This document shows, one piece after another, positions 9,303-19,558 of a DNA stretch of 49,044 bases. Each line of letters opens with the position of its first letter. Within the stretch, counting starts at the first letter, position 1. The notes below the pieces were generated by a model that saw nothing but the letters and a program-made list of their open reading frames with translations, searched no databases and had not been told where the DNA came from. Location: assembly GCA_017560945.1 (NCBI GenBank), contig JAFZDY010000048.1, forward strand, positions 1-49,044. Reading direction: 5' to 3'. The position numbers and the translations under genes were made by a program. This DNA is from Bacteroidaceae bacterium. Its GTDB lineage: Bacteria; Bacteroidota; Bacteroidia; Bacteroidales; Bacteroidaceae.

Positions 9303-11012
9303 TTATTTGTTTGTAGTCAATTCATTATACTCCGTATCAGCATAAGCCGGATTTTGTTTGAGCAAACGATTTACCTTCAACTCGTTTTTTGCGTACGGGA
9401 AATAAATTCGATCAGGGTTAGCCAACTTGATTTTAATGGCATTCATATTATTGGTATACTTACGAATGACTAAATTAGAAAGTCGAATATTGTTATTGTC
9501 ACGACGAGCAAAACGTACCAAATCGAACCAACGCTTACCTTCAAAAAGGAATTCGCGCTGACGCTCATCCAATAGCAAGTTTTCCATATCGACCTTGGTA
9601 TTCACATAATCAGCCATCTTCAACGTATCCGCAGCACGCGTATTAAGTGCATTAATGGCACGTTTATTTACTGTATTGATTAGTAAGAATGCATGTTGGA
9701 AATCAACAGCCACACCTAATGTATCTACATTACCACGTTGAATCAACGCTTCAGCTTTCATCAAGATTGCATCACTTAAACGATAGAAAATCCAGTTAGC
9801 ATTTTTCTGACCACGTAAAGTAGATTTAAATCCCAAACTGGTTTCAGAAGTTACACTCTGAGTATTAAAACTTACCTCAGAATAATAATACTTACGAGGA
9901 TAGTAACTTTGATTAATCATAGTCACACTGGAATATGAACGTCCATCCAACTTATCGAATAACAAATTTTTATCTATCGCCACATCTTGACGAAGGAATT
10001 CTGGAGCACTTAAATGTCCAACTTGATTGTTATTATGACCTCCGTAATATTTTCCTACCCATTCATTCAAACGGGGCTGATTACTTTCAAAATAGAGTTC
10101 AAATAAGCTCTCAAATGAATTTCCTTTACCGAATATCGCGTTGTAGGAGTGTCCATAGTTCATACTACTTGATGGTTTCTCCAAAATCATAGGAATGTCC
10201 CCAAACAAAGCAATATCATTTACAGTACCTTCACGCTCCAATCTATCTTCATACTGCTGACGCTTGAAGTCCAAGACCAAATCACAGTACTTGATACAAT
10301 TATCCCAATCGCCTCTCCACAAATAGAGGTCAGCCAATATAGCCCAAATGGCTACACGAGTAATACGGCTACTATTCTGATAAGCATTTGAGCTATCATC
10401 GAGATAGTAACGACGTACAGCATAGTCCTTCACACTTTCAAGGTCGGTAATCAAAGAATCCAACACGTCATTGAAGGGAGTAGCAGGCAACACATAAGGC
10501 TGTGAGTCATCAATGCTCGGCTGTGTAGTATATGGAACATCGCGGAATGTACGAATCAAATAGAAATAACACAATGCACGAATAGCAGATGCTTCGGCAA
10601 TGTTTGCACGCATTTCTTCAAGCGTATAATTGGGATCAATTGCCTGTACATGAGGAGCATAATAACATACTGTATTACAACGATTGATGGTCTGATAGAA
10701 TATCAGCCAATTACACATCGGATTGGAAGGAAGTATATTTTCCTTCAATATCTGACGGATATCATCAGAAGGATTGGAGCCTTCCTTTAAGTTATCGCTT
10801 CGTAACTCACCCCATATACCCATACGTACCAAACAGTCTTCAGTTTCGAGTGACTCGTAACAACTGTTCACAACGCTGGTAACGTCATTCTTGTCTGTCC
10901 AAAAGTTTTCAAGCACCACCTCGTTCATAGGCAGGGTATCGAAGAAATCTTCACATCCTGTCAATCCCATGGCGATGAAAAGGGAGCAAACTATATGTTT
11001 GATTGTTTTCAT
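9303..11012 (-). CDS. RagB/SusD family nutrient-uptake lipoprotein
   Basis: A 569-residue SusD homologue with the classic layout: signal peptide and lipobox AMGLTGC followed by EDFFDTLP; N-terminal helices (NFWTDKNDVTSVVNSCYESL); the TPR-like ASAIRALCYFYLIRTFRDVPY; the RITRVAIWAILADLYLWRGDWDNCIKY segment; and a C-terminal LLDERQREFLFEGKRWFDLVR motif that is diagnostic of the family. It lies 36 bp after its SusC partner. The two SusD proteins in this operon are clearly divergent (the other lacks the exact DERQREFLFEGKRWFDL motif), so the pairs probably handle different ligands or parts of one. Confidence 0.95.
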   Translation of the reverse strand: MKTIKHIVCSLFIAMGLTGCEDFFDTLPMNEVVLENFWTDKNDVTSVVNSCYESLETEDCLVRMGIWGELRSDNLKEGSNPSDDIRQILKENILPSNPMCNWLIFYQTINRCNTVCYYAPHVQAIDPNYTLEEMRANIAEASAIRALCYFYLIRTFRDVPYTTQPSIDDSQPYVLPATPFNDVLDSLITDLESVKDYAVRRYYLDDSSNAYQNSSRITRVAIWAILADLYLWRGDWDNCIKYCDLVLDFKRQQYEDRLEREGTVNDIALFGDIPMILEKPSSSMNYGHSYNAIFGKGNSFESLFELYFESNQPRLNEWVGKYYGGHNNNQVGHLSAPEFLRQDVAIDKNLLFDKLDGRSYSSVTMINQSYYPRKYYYSEVSFNTQSVTSETSLGFKSTLRGQKNANWIFYRLSDAILMKAEALIQRGNVDTLGVAVDFQHAFLLINTVNKRAINALNTRAADTLKMADYVNTKVDMENLLLDERQREFLFEGKRWFDLVRFARRDNNNIRLSNLVIRKYTNNMNAIKIKLANPDRIYFPYAKNELKVNRLLKQNPAYADTEYNELTTNK

Positions 11013-11048
11013 ATCTTTCTTTATATTTTACTTATTACTATTAACTCA

Positions 11049-14000
11049 TCAGAATTGTACTGTCAAACCAGCTGTGAATGACTTAGCACGCGGTGTTTGA
11101 GCGTTATCGGTAGATACTCCGTAACCTCCGTAACCTACTTCAGGGTCAGCACCAGAGTACTTGGTGATAACGAAGAGGTTGTTGGCAGATACATACAAAC
11201 TGAGACGGTTGATACCGAATTGCTTCATAACCTTCGGATCAAACGAATAATTCAACTGAGTATAGTTCAAACGGATGAATGAACCATCTTCTACGAAACG
11301 GTCACTACCCAAGAAGTTGTAACCAGAGTTGTAAAGTGCACGAGGAATGCTGGTGATATCACCCTCTACACGCCAACGCCAGTTTACAGCGCGGCTCTGA
11401 TTGTTGTTAGAATACATATTTTCAGCATTCATACGAGCCTTGTTAACAACCTTGTTACCGTAACGGAAGTTGAACTGGTTGTTCCAAGAGAGACGACCAT
11501 ATCTGAGTTTGAAACCGAATCCACCAGTAAACTTAGGCAAAGAAGAACCCAAGTAAACAATATCCAATTCGTCGATAGAACCGTCGGCATTGATATCTTC
11601 ATAGATAGCATCACCACCACGGAACTCATAGTTGGTTGTTCCTGCACAGAACATCATCTCTTTAGTTCTGTTATTTTCGTCCAGAATAACTACACCATTC
11701 TTGTCACGAACTACAGGAGCATTAGGACCACTTACACCGGGAACTTCTACTTCAGAGTACTCAGAGTATTGATAAACACCCTTGTAACGGAAACCATAGA
11801 TGCTACCCAAAGCGTGGTTAAGTTCTACACGAGAAAGATAAGAACCGTTGTTGCGATCCCACTCTTTGTTCAAACTGGTAAGACATGTCTCATCCATTCT
11901 TGTCAACTCATTGCGGTTATTAGCAAAAGTTACATTGAAGTCTGCAGCCAGCTTACCTATTTTAATAATAGAGTTACCATTCAAGTTGAACTCCCAACCG
12001 ATGTTTTCCATATCACCCACGTTACGAGTTGCAAATGAAGAGAAACCAGAAGAGGTAGGAATACCGTAGTTACCCATCAACAAGTCACTGGTAAACTGCC
12101 AATAGAACTCTACGTTACCAGTAAATCGATCGTCGAAGAAACCGAAATCGGTACCCAAGTTATAAGTTTCCTTTTCTTCCCACTTCAAGTTATTCAAACG
12201 AATATTGTTGGGATGGATAGATGTCTGTCCCAAATAGCCACTACCGTTTGCATATCTACTATAGAAAAGGTACTCCTGACCAGGCTGAGAACCTACAATA
12301 CCCCAACCCGGACGAATTGAAAGCATAGAAACCCAAGGCAACACTTCCTCGAACCAAGGTTCACGGTTCACATTCCAACGCACAGAGAAGGCAGGGAAGT
12401 TACCCCAACGCTTATCGGGACCGAACTTGGTGGTACCATCGCGACGTACAGAGAAGTCAGCCATGTAGCGTCCCTTGTATGCATAGTGAGCAGAATAAGT
12501 GAAATAGATACTACGAGATTCACCGCTACCTGTAGTCATATTAGCTACAAGGCCATTAGCTCCTGCATTCTGGATAGTTCCTGAAGGCGTACCCCAAATA
12601 GCGGTATTCTGTGAAGAAGAGTGACCAGTTGACATCTGTCCACGCAACATCATGCTCAATGAGTGGTCACGATTCTTGAATACGGGAGTGTATGTCAATG
12701 TGTGAGTCGTAGTAAGACCAAAGTTTTTGTTTGAAGTTGCCGTTGTACGATTAGCTTGTTTGTTATTAGAATCATTCCATCCAGCAGTACTAAGTGACAG
12801 AGGCATAAATTGATCACTATACTGGTTAAAAATGTTAAACATTACTTTACCTTCATAATTCAAACGGCTTCTCTCATCACCTACACCCATCAAGTCATAA
12901 CGGAGCACGAACTCCGGCTTGATATCGTAACTTGTATTGTTACTGTTAGCAAGATATGCCAAAGCAACAGGGTTGTTCTGTGTCAACTGATTTTGACGGA
13001 ACTCCTCAGAAACAGAAGGTAACATGTGATAGAAAATATCCAAGTCATTACCTTGCTTGTCCTGCTCATAGATAGAGAGGTTAGGCATTCTGTTATATGC
13101 AATACCCAAAAGACCACCAGTATGAGGAGAATTCTGGTTATCGGTATAAGTCAATGAGATGTTAGTCTCAATCTTAATACGGTCACTTACAAAATAGTCC
13201 AAGTTCACACGTGAAGTGAAACGATCGAGTTGCTGAGTGATGATAGAACCTGTTTCACGGTCGTAACCAGCACCAATACGGAAGTGTGCCTTCTCACCAC
13301 CACCACTTAATGATACATAGTGATTCTGACGATAACCCACTTGTTTCACTGCCTTTAACCAATCTGTATTGTTGTTATACATCTCATATTCAGAGAAACT
13401 GGGATCGTAATTCAATTCACGGATGTTACTTGCAGCATCGCTCAAAGAGGGGTTAAAGTACTCTTCCTTCAACAACATGGTGTATTCGTCACCGTTCAAC
13501 ATCTTATAACCTTCGGGCTGATAAGTACCTGTCAAACGATAGCTATACTCAACACGTGTCTTACCACGAGTACCACGCTTAGTCTTGATTTCGATTACAC
13601 CGTTTGCACCTTGAGAACCCCAAATAGCTGTAGCAGCAGCATCTTTAAGTACAGAAATACTTTGAATATCTTCGGGATTCACATTCAACAATTGAGCAAA
13701 ATATTCCTCATTGGCTGAGTTTGAATCAAAATTTTCAGTGATTGTCATAACATTTCCATCGACGACAATCAAAGGTTCACTGGATCCACTGATAGAAGAG
13801 ACACCACGCAAACGCATAGAAGAACCAGCACCCAAGTTACCTGAGTTGGCTACAATATCAAGACCGGCGATACGTCCTTGAAGAGCCTCGTCCACAGTGG
13901 TGATACCCAATCCTTCAAACTCTGTCATATCGATGCTCTGACGAGCAGTTGAAATTTCATCAAGAGGAATAGCCAAACCTGAACCTTCAGCTTTTCTCTT

Positions 14001-14351
14001 AGAGGTAATAACAACTTCCTCAATCATTGCTTCGTCCTGCATTCTGATGTCGAACTTCACTCTGTCGAAGGGCAAAGTCACAGTCTTGTAACCTACATAA
14101 GTTACACGCAGTTTATTCTTGGGATTTTTCAAACGGAAAGAGAAGTTACCATTGATATCCGTCACAGCATTGGCCACGATACGATTGGATGCGTCCAACT
14201 CTACGACATTGGCAGCCATCACAGGACCAAAGTCATCGGTAACGGTACCGCTGATGACGTCACCCACATTTTGGGCAAACGCAGTGGCGACTGACAACTG
14301 ACATCCGACAGCCATCAATCCCATTATCTTTATTAATTTATTTGTACTCAT
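11049..14351 (-). CDS. SusC/RagA family TonB-dependent outer-membrane transporter
   Basis: A 1100-residue channel with all family parts: signal peptide ending ATAFAQ (about 1-27); regulatory-like domain (VISGTVTDDFGPVMAANVVE, about 31-105); TonB-box-like EEVVITSKRK (about 111-120); plug (about 135-260, with GSSMRLRGVSSISGSSEPL and ISVLKDAAATAIWGSQGANG); beta-barrel ending SFTAGLTVQF with the terminal Phe used by the barrel assembly machine. It follows the large FAS1 gene by 33 bp and precedes its SusD by 36 bp. This is a conventional SusC, in contrast to the second copy at 2409. Confidence 0.96.
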   Translation of the reverse strand: MSTNKLIKIMGLMAVGCQLSVATAFAQNVGDVISGTVTDDFGPVMAANVVELDASNRIVANAVTDINGNFSFRLKNPKNKLRVTYVGYKTVTLPFDRVKFDIRMQDEAMIEEVVITSKRKAEGSGLAIPLDEISTARQSIDMTEFEGLGITTVDEALQGRIAGLDIVANSGNLGAGSSMRLRGVSSISGSSEPLIVVDGNVMTITENFDSNSANEEYFAQLLNVNPEDIQSISVLKDAAATAIWGSQGANGVIEIKTKRGTRGKTRVEYSYRLTGTYQPEGYKMLNGDEYTMLLKEEYFNPSLSDAASNIRELNYDPSFSEYEMYNNNTDWLKAVKQVGYRQNHYVSLSGGGEKAHFRIGAGYDRETGSIITQQLDRFTSRVNLDYFVSDRIKIETNISLTYTDNQNSPHTGGLLGIAYNRMPNLSIYEQDKQGNDLDIFYHMLPSVSEEFRQNQLTQNNPVALAYLANSNNTSYDIKPEFVLRYDLMGVGDERSRLNYEGKVMFNIFNQYSDQFMPLSLSTAGWNDSNNKQANRTTATSNKNFGLTTTHTLTYTPVFKNRDHSLSMMLRGQMSTGHSSSQNTAIWGTPSGTIQNAGANGLVANMTTGSGESRSIYFTYSAHYAYKGRYMADFSVRRDGTTKFGPDKRWGNFPAFSVRWNVNREPWFEEVLPWVSMLSIRPGWGIVGSQPGQEYLFYSRYANGSGYLGQTSIHPNNIRLNNLKWEEKETYNLGTDFGFFDDRFTGNVEFYWQFTSDLLMGNYGIPTSSGFSSFATRNVGDMENIGWEFNLNGNSIIKIGKLAADFNVTFANNRNELTRMDETCLTSLNKEWDRNNGSYLSRVELNHALGSIYGFRYKGVYQYSEYSEVEVPGVSGPNAPVVRDKNGVVILDENNRTKEMMFCAGTTNYEFRGGDAIYEDINADGSIDELDIVYLGSSLPKFTGGFGFKLRYGRLSWNNQFNFRYGNKVVNKARMNAENMYSNNNQSRAVNWRWRVEGDITSIPRALYNSGYNFLGSDRFVEDGSFIRLNYTQLNYSFDPKVMKQFGINRLSLYVSANNLFVITKYSGADPEVGYGGYGVSTDNAQTPRAKSFTAGLTVQF

Positions 14352-14384
14352 AATTTTTCGATTTTAGAGTTTTCCACCATGATA

Positions 14385-16970
14385 TCATTTCTTCTTTTTA
14401 TAAGAAAGCGGTTTGTTAATAAGGTGGATAACCGCAGATGACGAACTTCCAATTTGATCGACAGTCTGAGCATCAGAGCCATTATACACGTACTCACGCG
14501 CCATTAAGTTATATAACCCTGGCTGTTTCACGACAGTAACAGGTTCGTCACCTTGTTTCCACGCATTGTCCCTCAAAATGATTTGATCACCAGTTGATTC
14601 AGCACTAATACGATAGAAACTATTCGTATTCTTATCAATAAGCGCTGTTTCAAAATCACCATCTTCAGGGGCTGCATCAATGAAAAGAGAATTGTCTTGA
14701 ATATGATAACGCAAGAAACTTTCAATAGCCAATGAATCATTAGTTGCCTTAGTCAAATTACCCTCTTCACGAGCAGCTTCGACTATATCCCAAGAGGATA
14801 GTTGGCCCAAACGTTGAAGCGAATCAATACTGGCGTTAGTAGGAACATACACTGTATAGTGATAGGTATTAAACGTAGAAATATTAGTACCACCACACAC
14901 ATTATTTTCTCTGGTAATTTCTTCGTAAATAGAAGGACTACCGACCATTAACTCTTGGAACTTAGAAAACTCAGGAATGCTATCCAACCAATCATACACA
15001 GTCATACGAGTACCCAAAATAGGACCTGAATCTAAGATATAACTCTTTCCGTTACCACCCTTACTTTCTTTTGTCTGGTCATAGATTTCACTTACGAGGA
15101 TAGGCTCGCTTTCATTAATCTGATAACTACCTGCTACAGTCATATCGGCCTTACCTGCATTTTCAACACGAATTTCTGTACCACCCTTAGTGCGATAGTA
15201 AGTATGTCCATCTTCTACATTTCCAATAACGATATGAGTTTCGAGAATATCTCTCAATCTATTTCTAACTCGTTCATCACCACCTTTTACATATCCAACA
15301 CTATCACCCACTACACCAGTAACAGGATCATAATTCCAAATACTGGCCCAAACACGTTGGCTTTCCTCGTTAGAAGGTTCATAATAGAAACGATACAACT
15401 GAGTCTTACTCTTACCAAAAGAGACTGGGTCAACATATTCCAACATGCCATTGTTAGTTGGAATGAAGAAACTGAAAGTCGAATTAAGAGAATTTAGATA
15501 TACATGATACTGTAAATCGTTAATCGCCCAATCAATAATCTTCATGGTTTCATTTACCAATGGAGGAAATGCGACACTCACATATTTAGTGGGAGAATAG
15601 ACCTCATTTGTGATGTAAATAGCACCATTACAACACAATAACACAGAATCAATATGAGCAATATCAACACCCATGGGGTCATTCGCATCATTAAGAATAT
15701 TACGAAACTTAGAAGGTACCGATGAAATGAATGACTGAAGCATATTCACATTAAGAAGTTCAACAATCACATAATCAGGAACATTTTCCCATGAACCATA
15801 ACGATCTTTTAACACACTACCTTCACCGTTTACTCCGTGAAAATATCTCGACATTGCTTCATTACTTGGCACCATCATCACAGCCATATCCTTTTGCAAC
15901 GAAATATTTCCTTCACTTTTAAGACCCGCAAAATAAGCATTCCATCCTGGATCATATTTCAAGAGACTTGACACATATTTGTCATTTGGGTCCTGAGTCT
16001 GAGGATCTCCATTTAGGGATTTCTTAGAGAAGAATCGCTTAGTGAAGACTGTATCAACATTGGTACCATAAAGATAGTTATACTGCTGAGTCACACTTCC
16101 GTTCTGATCAGGGTTACGATCAGGATAAGGTGCACAGAAACGTTCCAATAACTTATTGTACTCACTAACAACAGGTAAACTTGCAATCATTTCAGCCATA
16201 TTGGGGCGAGGTGTAATAACTTCAGCCATGCGATGGATAAATCCGTTAGAACAACGAATATTACCTTCTTCAACTTTAACACCATTCACGCTGGCATCAC
16301 CAGGTTGACGCTCAGTGGTATAATTGAAAAGGAAATTGTAATCGTCATTTGTAATTCTCTTTTTAGTCAATTGTTTCTCAATAAAGAAAAGCAAAGGAAC
16401 TACGGAGTTATCTGTCATACAAACTATAGACTTGTCGTTCTCGCGGTAATAACTCCAGTAAGGATTATCGGGCATAAGTTCGGCATTCATCACTGTCACA
16501 GAATCATACACTGAACTGGATGCATAACGACGCATACACTCACCCTCAATAGGAGGATTTCCTTGAATACTGGGCAATATACTCAACTGCATGGAGTTGT
16601 CGAGCATGCTTCCGAAAAGAAGCAATTTCTTCTGCGATGTAGAAAGCTCATCATACTCGCTTACACCCCATGAATTGTTTTGATAAAAACGCTCGTAAGC
16701 AGCATCGTCTGCTACAAACAAGGTTTTCGAACCAGTCTTAGCCAACACTTCTTTGTAGCCAAGATCTTCAATCATACGCACTGTATTGGTGAAGTCACCT
16801 TCTTCGGCCAACCAACTATAGATGCTTGCGCCCCAACCATCGGGGGTACGTTCATCCAAATCATACACGTCGGTACATGACACAAAGGCACTACCACCAG
16901 CCAACAGCACTCCGGCTGCCAACGCTGCTAAGTGTCGGCCCTGCCTCAAGATTTGTCTTTCGGTTTTCAT
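14385..16970 (-). CDS. Large fasciclin (FAS1)-domain lipoprotein, first gene of the SusCD operon
   Basis: The frame is open to 17003, but the start at 16970 (MKTERQILRQ) is preferred because it directly gives a signal peptide with lipobox SAFVSC; the 11 extra residues would be a poor signal sequence. The product is about 861 residues. Several FAS1-like segments can be recognised by their boxes: KTLFVADDAAYERF (near 65), a degenerate one around 320-420 (MVPSNEAMSRYF), SFFIPTNNGMLEYV (near 500) and YTVYVPTNASIDSL (near 720), so about four repeats. FAS1 proteins bind or adhere. Its first position suggests it is made in step with, or ahead of, the transporter. The protein ends in four Lys. Specific ligand not readable. 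Confidence 0.8.
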   Translation of the reverse strand: MKTERQILRQGRHLAALAAGVLLAGGSAFVSCTDVYDLDERTPDGWGASIYSWLAEEGDFTNTVRMIEDLGYKEVLAKTGSKTLFVADDAAYERFYQNNSWGVSEYDELSTSQKKLLLFGSMLDNSMQLSILPSIQGNPPIEGECMRRYASSSVYDSVTVMNAELMPDNPYWSYYRENDKSIVCMTDNSVVPLLFFIEKQLTKKRITNDDYNFLFNYTTERQPGDASVNGVKVEEGNIRCSNGFIHRMAEVITPRPNMAEMIASLPVVSEYNKLLERFCAPYPDRNPDQNGSVTQQYNYLYGTNVDTVFTKRFFSKKSLNGDPQTQDPNDKYVSSLLKYDPGWNAYFAGLKSEGNISLQKDMAVMMVPSNEAMSRYFHGVNGEGSVLKDRYGSWENVPDYVIVELLNVNMLQSFISSVPSKFRNILNDANDPMGVDIAHIDSVLLCCNGAIYITNEVYSPTKYVSVAFPPLVNETMKIIDWAINDLQYHVYLNSLNSTFSFFIPTNNGMLEYVDPVSFGKSKTQLYRFYYEPSNEESQRVWASIWNYDPVTGVVGDSVGYVKGGDERVRNRLRDILETHIVIGNVEDGHTYYRTKGGTEIRVENAGKADMTVAGSYQINESEPILVSEIYDQTKESKGGNGKSYILDSGPILGTRMTVYDWLDSIPEFSKFQELMVGSPSIYEEITRENNVCGGTNISTFNTYHYTVYVPTNASIDSLQRLGQLSSWDIVEAAREEGNLTKATNDSLAIESFLRYHIQDNSLFIDAAPEDGDFETALIDKNTNSFYRISAESTGDQIILRDNAWKQGDEPVTVVKQPGLYNLMAREYVYNGSDAQTVDQIGSSSSAVIHLINKPLSYKKKK

Positions 16971-17003
16971 ACTTTTTTGAGATTTGTTTATAATTTTACA
17001 CAT

Positions 17004-17306
17004 AGATTGTTTTCTCTATTTAGCATTCCTTATATAGGCACACTTTTTAACAGTGCAAAATTAATAAAAAAACAGCAAACAAATTTACGACCACGTTCGC
17101 GCAAGTTATATATATGTCGCACATATTCTCTCCTCGTCTCACCCGCTTTTCTATTTGTCTAAAAACAACCTTTTTTAGTTATAAATAGATAAAATTATTC
17201 AATAGTGTTGAAAAAATGTATTTTATGCACTATCACTAACACTCTAATCGCATTATCACACATATGAAGTAATATGATGTACCTTAATAAATGTCACATA
17301 AACAAA
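17004..17306. other. Intergenic region upstream of the SusCD/FAS1 operon
   Basis: AT-rich, with no credible gene. It should hold the operon promoter. No adjacent sigma/anti-sigma pair or hybrid two-component regulator is present, although many SusCD loci have one next to them. Confidence 0.6.
17056..17087 (-). promoter_or_regulatory. Candidate -7 boxes for the SusCD/FAS1 operon
   Basis: Read on the minus strand, TAATTTTG (17056-17063) and TAAATTTG (17080-17087) both fit the Bacteroidota -7 box TAnnTTTG. A perfect TTTG at the usual 19-21 bp upstream is not found for either, so which is used is open. They lie 86-117 bp before the chosen start at 16970. Confidence 0.4.
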
Positions 17307-17358
17307 AAAACGGAACAAATTCTACTGTTGCATTCACAAGCAGAATTTGTTCCGTTTT
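17307..17358 (-). terminator. Rho-independent terminator of the T9SS cargo cluster
   Basis: Perfect 17-bp arms at 17307-17323 and 17342-17358 (core ACGGAACAAATTCT) with an 18-nt loop. On the minus strand the stem runs into a T tract. It lies 28 bp after the protease stop codon, and separates the cargo cluster from the SusCD operon. Confidence 0.88.
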
Positions 17359-17386
17359 AATCTATAGAATTTATCTATTCCTAATT

Positions 17387-19546
17387 TCAGATAGTCACTT
17401 TCACCGCAGAATCGTTTACATGTAGGATGTATATTCCTGTGGGCAAATGACTGGATTCAATAGTATACAGGCTTCCAACCTCGGTAACATTCAGCACTTG
17501 GTGATATACACACATACCTGAAGCATTGTAAAGAGTCAATACAACCTGTCCTATAGGATGAGTAAAACAGAGTTGTAATCCATTGGAAGTACGACGAGTC
17601 ACAAAGACGGATAATGAGGTATCAGAAAGACACTCATTCATACCTTCAGCCATAGTCAAGACCTCCTTCAGACCTGAATAAGCGTCAATTTTACCATAGC
17701 CACAAGTAGAAGAGTTGGTATAGGCATCGTTGGTTGCTGTCTTCTGAAATACGGAACGAATGGCATCGGAATCGAGTTGAGGATAAGCCTGCAACCATGT
17801 AGCCACAACACCAGTAACAAAAGGTGCAGCCATAGATGTACCCTGCATATAGGAATAATAGAAACTACTCTCATTCCACATTATTGAAGAGGCTGTCGGA
17901 TATGATGTACGATAGGAATCGTAAGAGTTGACAGCTGAGGCGATGATACTACCCGGTGCAATAACATCAGGTTTCATACGGCCATCAATAGTAGGACCGA
18001 CACTGGAGAATGCAGCTAATGCTCCGACCTCTTCACCCGTGTGTTTCAACTGAGCACTACCTAACTCGGTATATGTGTTACTACTAACATAGGCTCCTAC
18101 AGAAATAATTTTCTGTCCTGTACCGCCAATCTCACACAAAGTACGTTCCTTGTTTCCGGGTATCCACCCTTCAGGAACTTCAGTCTCAAATGTAGTATAT
18201 GTCGCATCGGTCCATGCATGAACAGTACCCACTGAACGTGGTGTAACGACTATACCTACTGTCATTCCCATACCACGGCTTTCAACACCTAATGTCAAGA
18301 AAGCATGAGGCTTATCATTGATAGGATTTATCTCGGTAGAAATAATCACCTTGCCACTGATACGACCACTGAGGATAAACTCCTGAGTGTTACTACCTGC
18401 TTCTGCAGTAACTGGTATTACTTCTGAAGCTGAGAGTTGACTACCATCGGACGTACGAGTGACAACCACTTGGAGGTCAAACTCCATATCCTTATCACCC
18501 CAGATATCGATTTCACCACCGACTTTATCTTTTGAAGGTGCAATCTTGTATGAAGCCATGGCCTTCAAAGGAGAATCATCAATGGAGGTAAATGTCTTGC
18601 TCACATGAACCGCATCGTTTCCATAGTTACCCATAGAGCCAATAAGCACACGACCTTCTCCCTGAAGTTGGTCGGCCACGAGGTCAAAAGGAGATGTACC
18701 ATCATGAGGTCCCTGATGCCATCCCAAGCTCATGTTTATCACACAAGGTTTGCCTACAGAATCGGCATAGTTATAGATGTAAGCAATAGCATCGGAGATG
18801 TTGGCACAATTGGCTGTGATAGCACCTTTGCTAACCAATACGATATCAGCATCTGAAGCGATGCCATAATAGGGATTGCCCTCTGCACGGTGTGCTCCTG
18901 CCGCAATAGCTGCCACGTGTGAACCATGCGACTGAGAGGTTACATCGGCCTTGGCTGCTAAAATAGATTCTTCGGTTGTCAATTCCAAACCATATCCAAA
19001 CCCTGCTGGAGCAATACCACCTGTACTACCCTGTTCCCATACACGCTTGATACGAGTAGAACCCGTCACATCGTCTTTAAAAGCGGGATGGGTGTAATCA
19101 AATCCACCATCAATAATACCTACCACTACCCCTTTTCCTGTATAAGGCATGGTCAATCCTTCACCAGCGTGTACTTTGTCGACACCTGCAGATGGACGAG
19201 CCTTGTCCAACATTGGAGTTACGGGCGTACCTATCTGTATGTATTTTACAAACGATAAGTTTTCCAAAGATGGGATAACACTGAGCGGCATACGTACCGT
19301 GAGGATTCCATCAAGTTGGAGAGTCACTTTCACCCCTAAATCCTCCAATAAAGACACATTGGGGTGGTCTGATACGTGAAGATATGCACTGACCACCTCT
19401 TCCTCATCGTTAAGAGATGTTCGAGTAGCAACCTTATCACGATTAGTGACCAAATAATTTGCCGTAAAAGGCGAAACCTTGCTCTGCCCCATCAGCAATG
19501 ATGCAGAGGCAAGCAAGGTTACGACTATAATAGAAAATTTTTTCAT
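17387..19546 (-). CDS. Secreted subtilisin-like (S8) serine protease with T9SS sorting domain
   Basis: 719 residues. Signal peptide about 1-20 (ASLLMGQ). A pro-region-like segment follows (about 25-130). The S8 catalytic domain shows all three residues: Asp146 in GIIDGGFDYTHP, His207 in SHGSHVAAIAAG and Ser571 in GTSMAAPFVTG. The domain carries an insertion of about 150 residues between 310 and 470, so it is longer than simple subtilisins. The C-terminal 75 residues (VVLTLYNASGMCVY, then LPTGIYILHV) are a type-A T9SS sorting domain, which in this pathway is cleaved as the protein is attached to the surface or released. It is the last gene of the cargo cluster, 12 bp after an Omp28-like gene. 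Substrate unknown: nutrition or processing of co-secreted proteins are both possible. Confidence 0.92.
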   Translation of the reverse strand: MKKFSIIVVTLLASASLLMGQSKVSPFTANYLVTNRDKVATRTSLNDEEEVVSAYLHVSDHPNVSLLEDLGVKVTLQLDGILTVRMPLSVIPSLENLSFVKYIQIGTPVTPMLDKARPSAGVDKVHAGEGLTMPYTGKGVVVGIIDGGFDYTHPAFKDDVTGSTRIKRVWEQGSTGGIAPAGFGYGLELTTEESILAAKADVTSQSHGSHVAAIAAGAHRAEGNPYYGIASDADIVLVSKGAITANCANISDAIAYIYNYADSVGKPCVINMSLGWHQGPHDGTSPFDLVADQLQGEGRVLIGSMGNYGNDAVHVSKTFTSIDDSPLKAMASYKIAPSKDKVGGEIDIWGDKDMEFDLQVVVTRTSDGSQLSASEVIPVTAEAGSNTQEFILSGRISGKVIISTEINPINDKPHAFLTLGVESRGMGMTVGIVVTPRSVGTVHAWTDATYTTFETEVPEGWIPGNKERTLCEIGGTGQKIISVGAYVSSNTYTELGSAQLKHTGEEVGALAAFSSVGPTIDGRMKPDVIAPGSIIASAVNSYDSYRTSYPTASSIMWNESSFYYSYMQGTSMAAPFVTGVVATWLQAYPQLDSDAIRSVFQKTATNDAYTNSSTCGYGKIDAYSGLKEVLTMAEGMNECLSDTSLSVFVTRRTSNGLQLCFTHPIGQVVLTLYNASGMCVYHQVLNVTEVGSLYTIESSHLPTGIYILHVNDSAVKVTI

Positions 19547-19558
19547 TCGAAATGCAAA

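Noticed and set aside
593-16970. Classical polysaccharide utilisation locus
   Set aside because: SusC/SusD pairs are present, but no carbohydrate-active enzyme or sensor is visible in the window.
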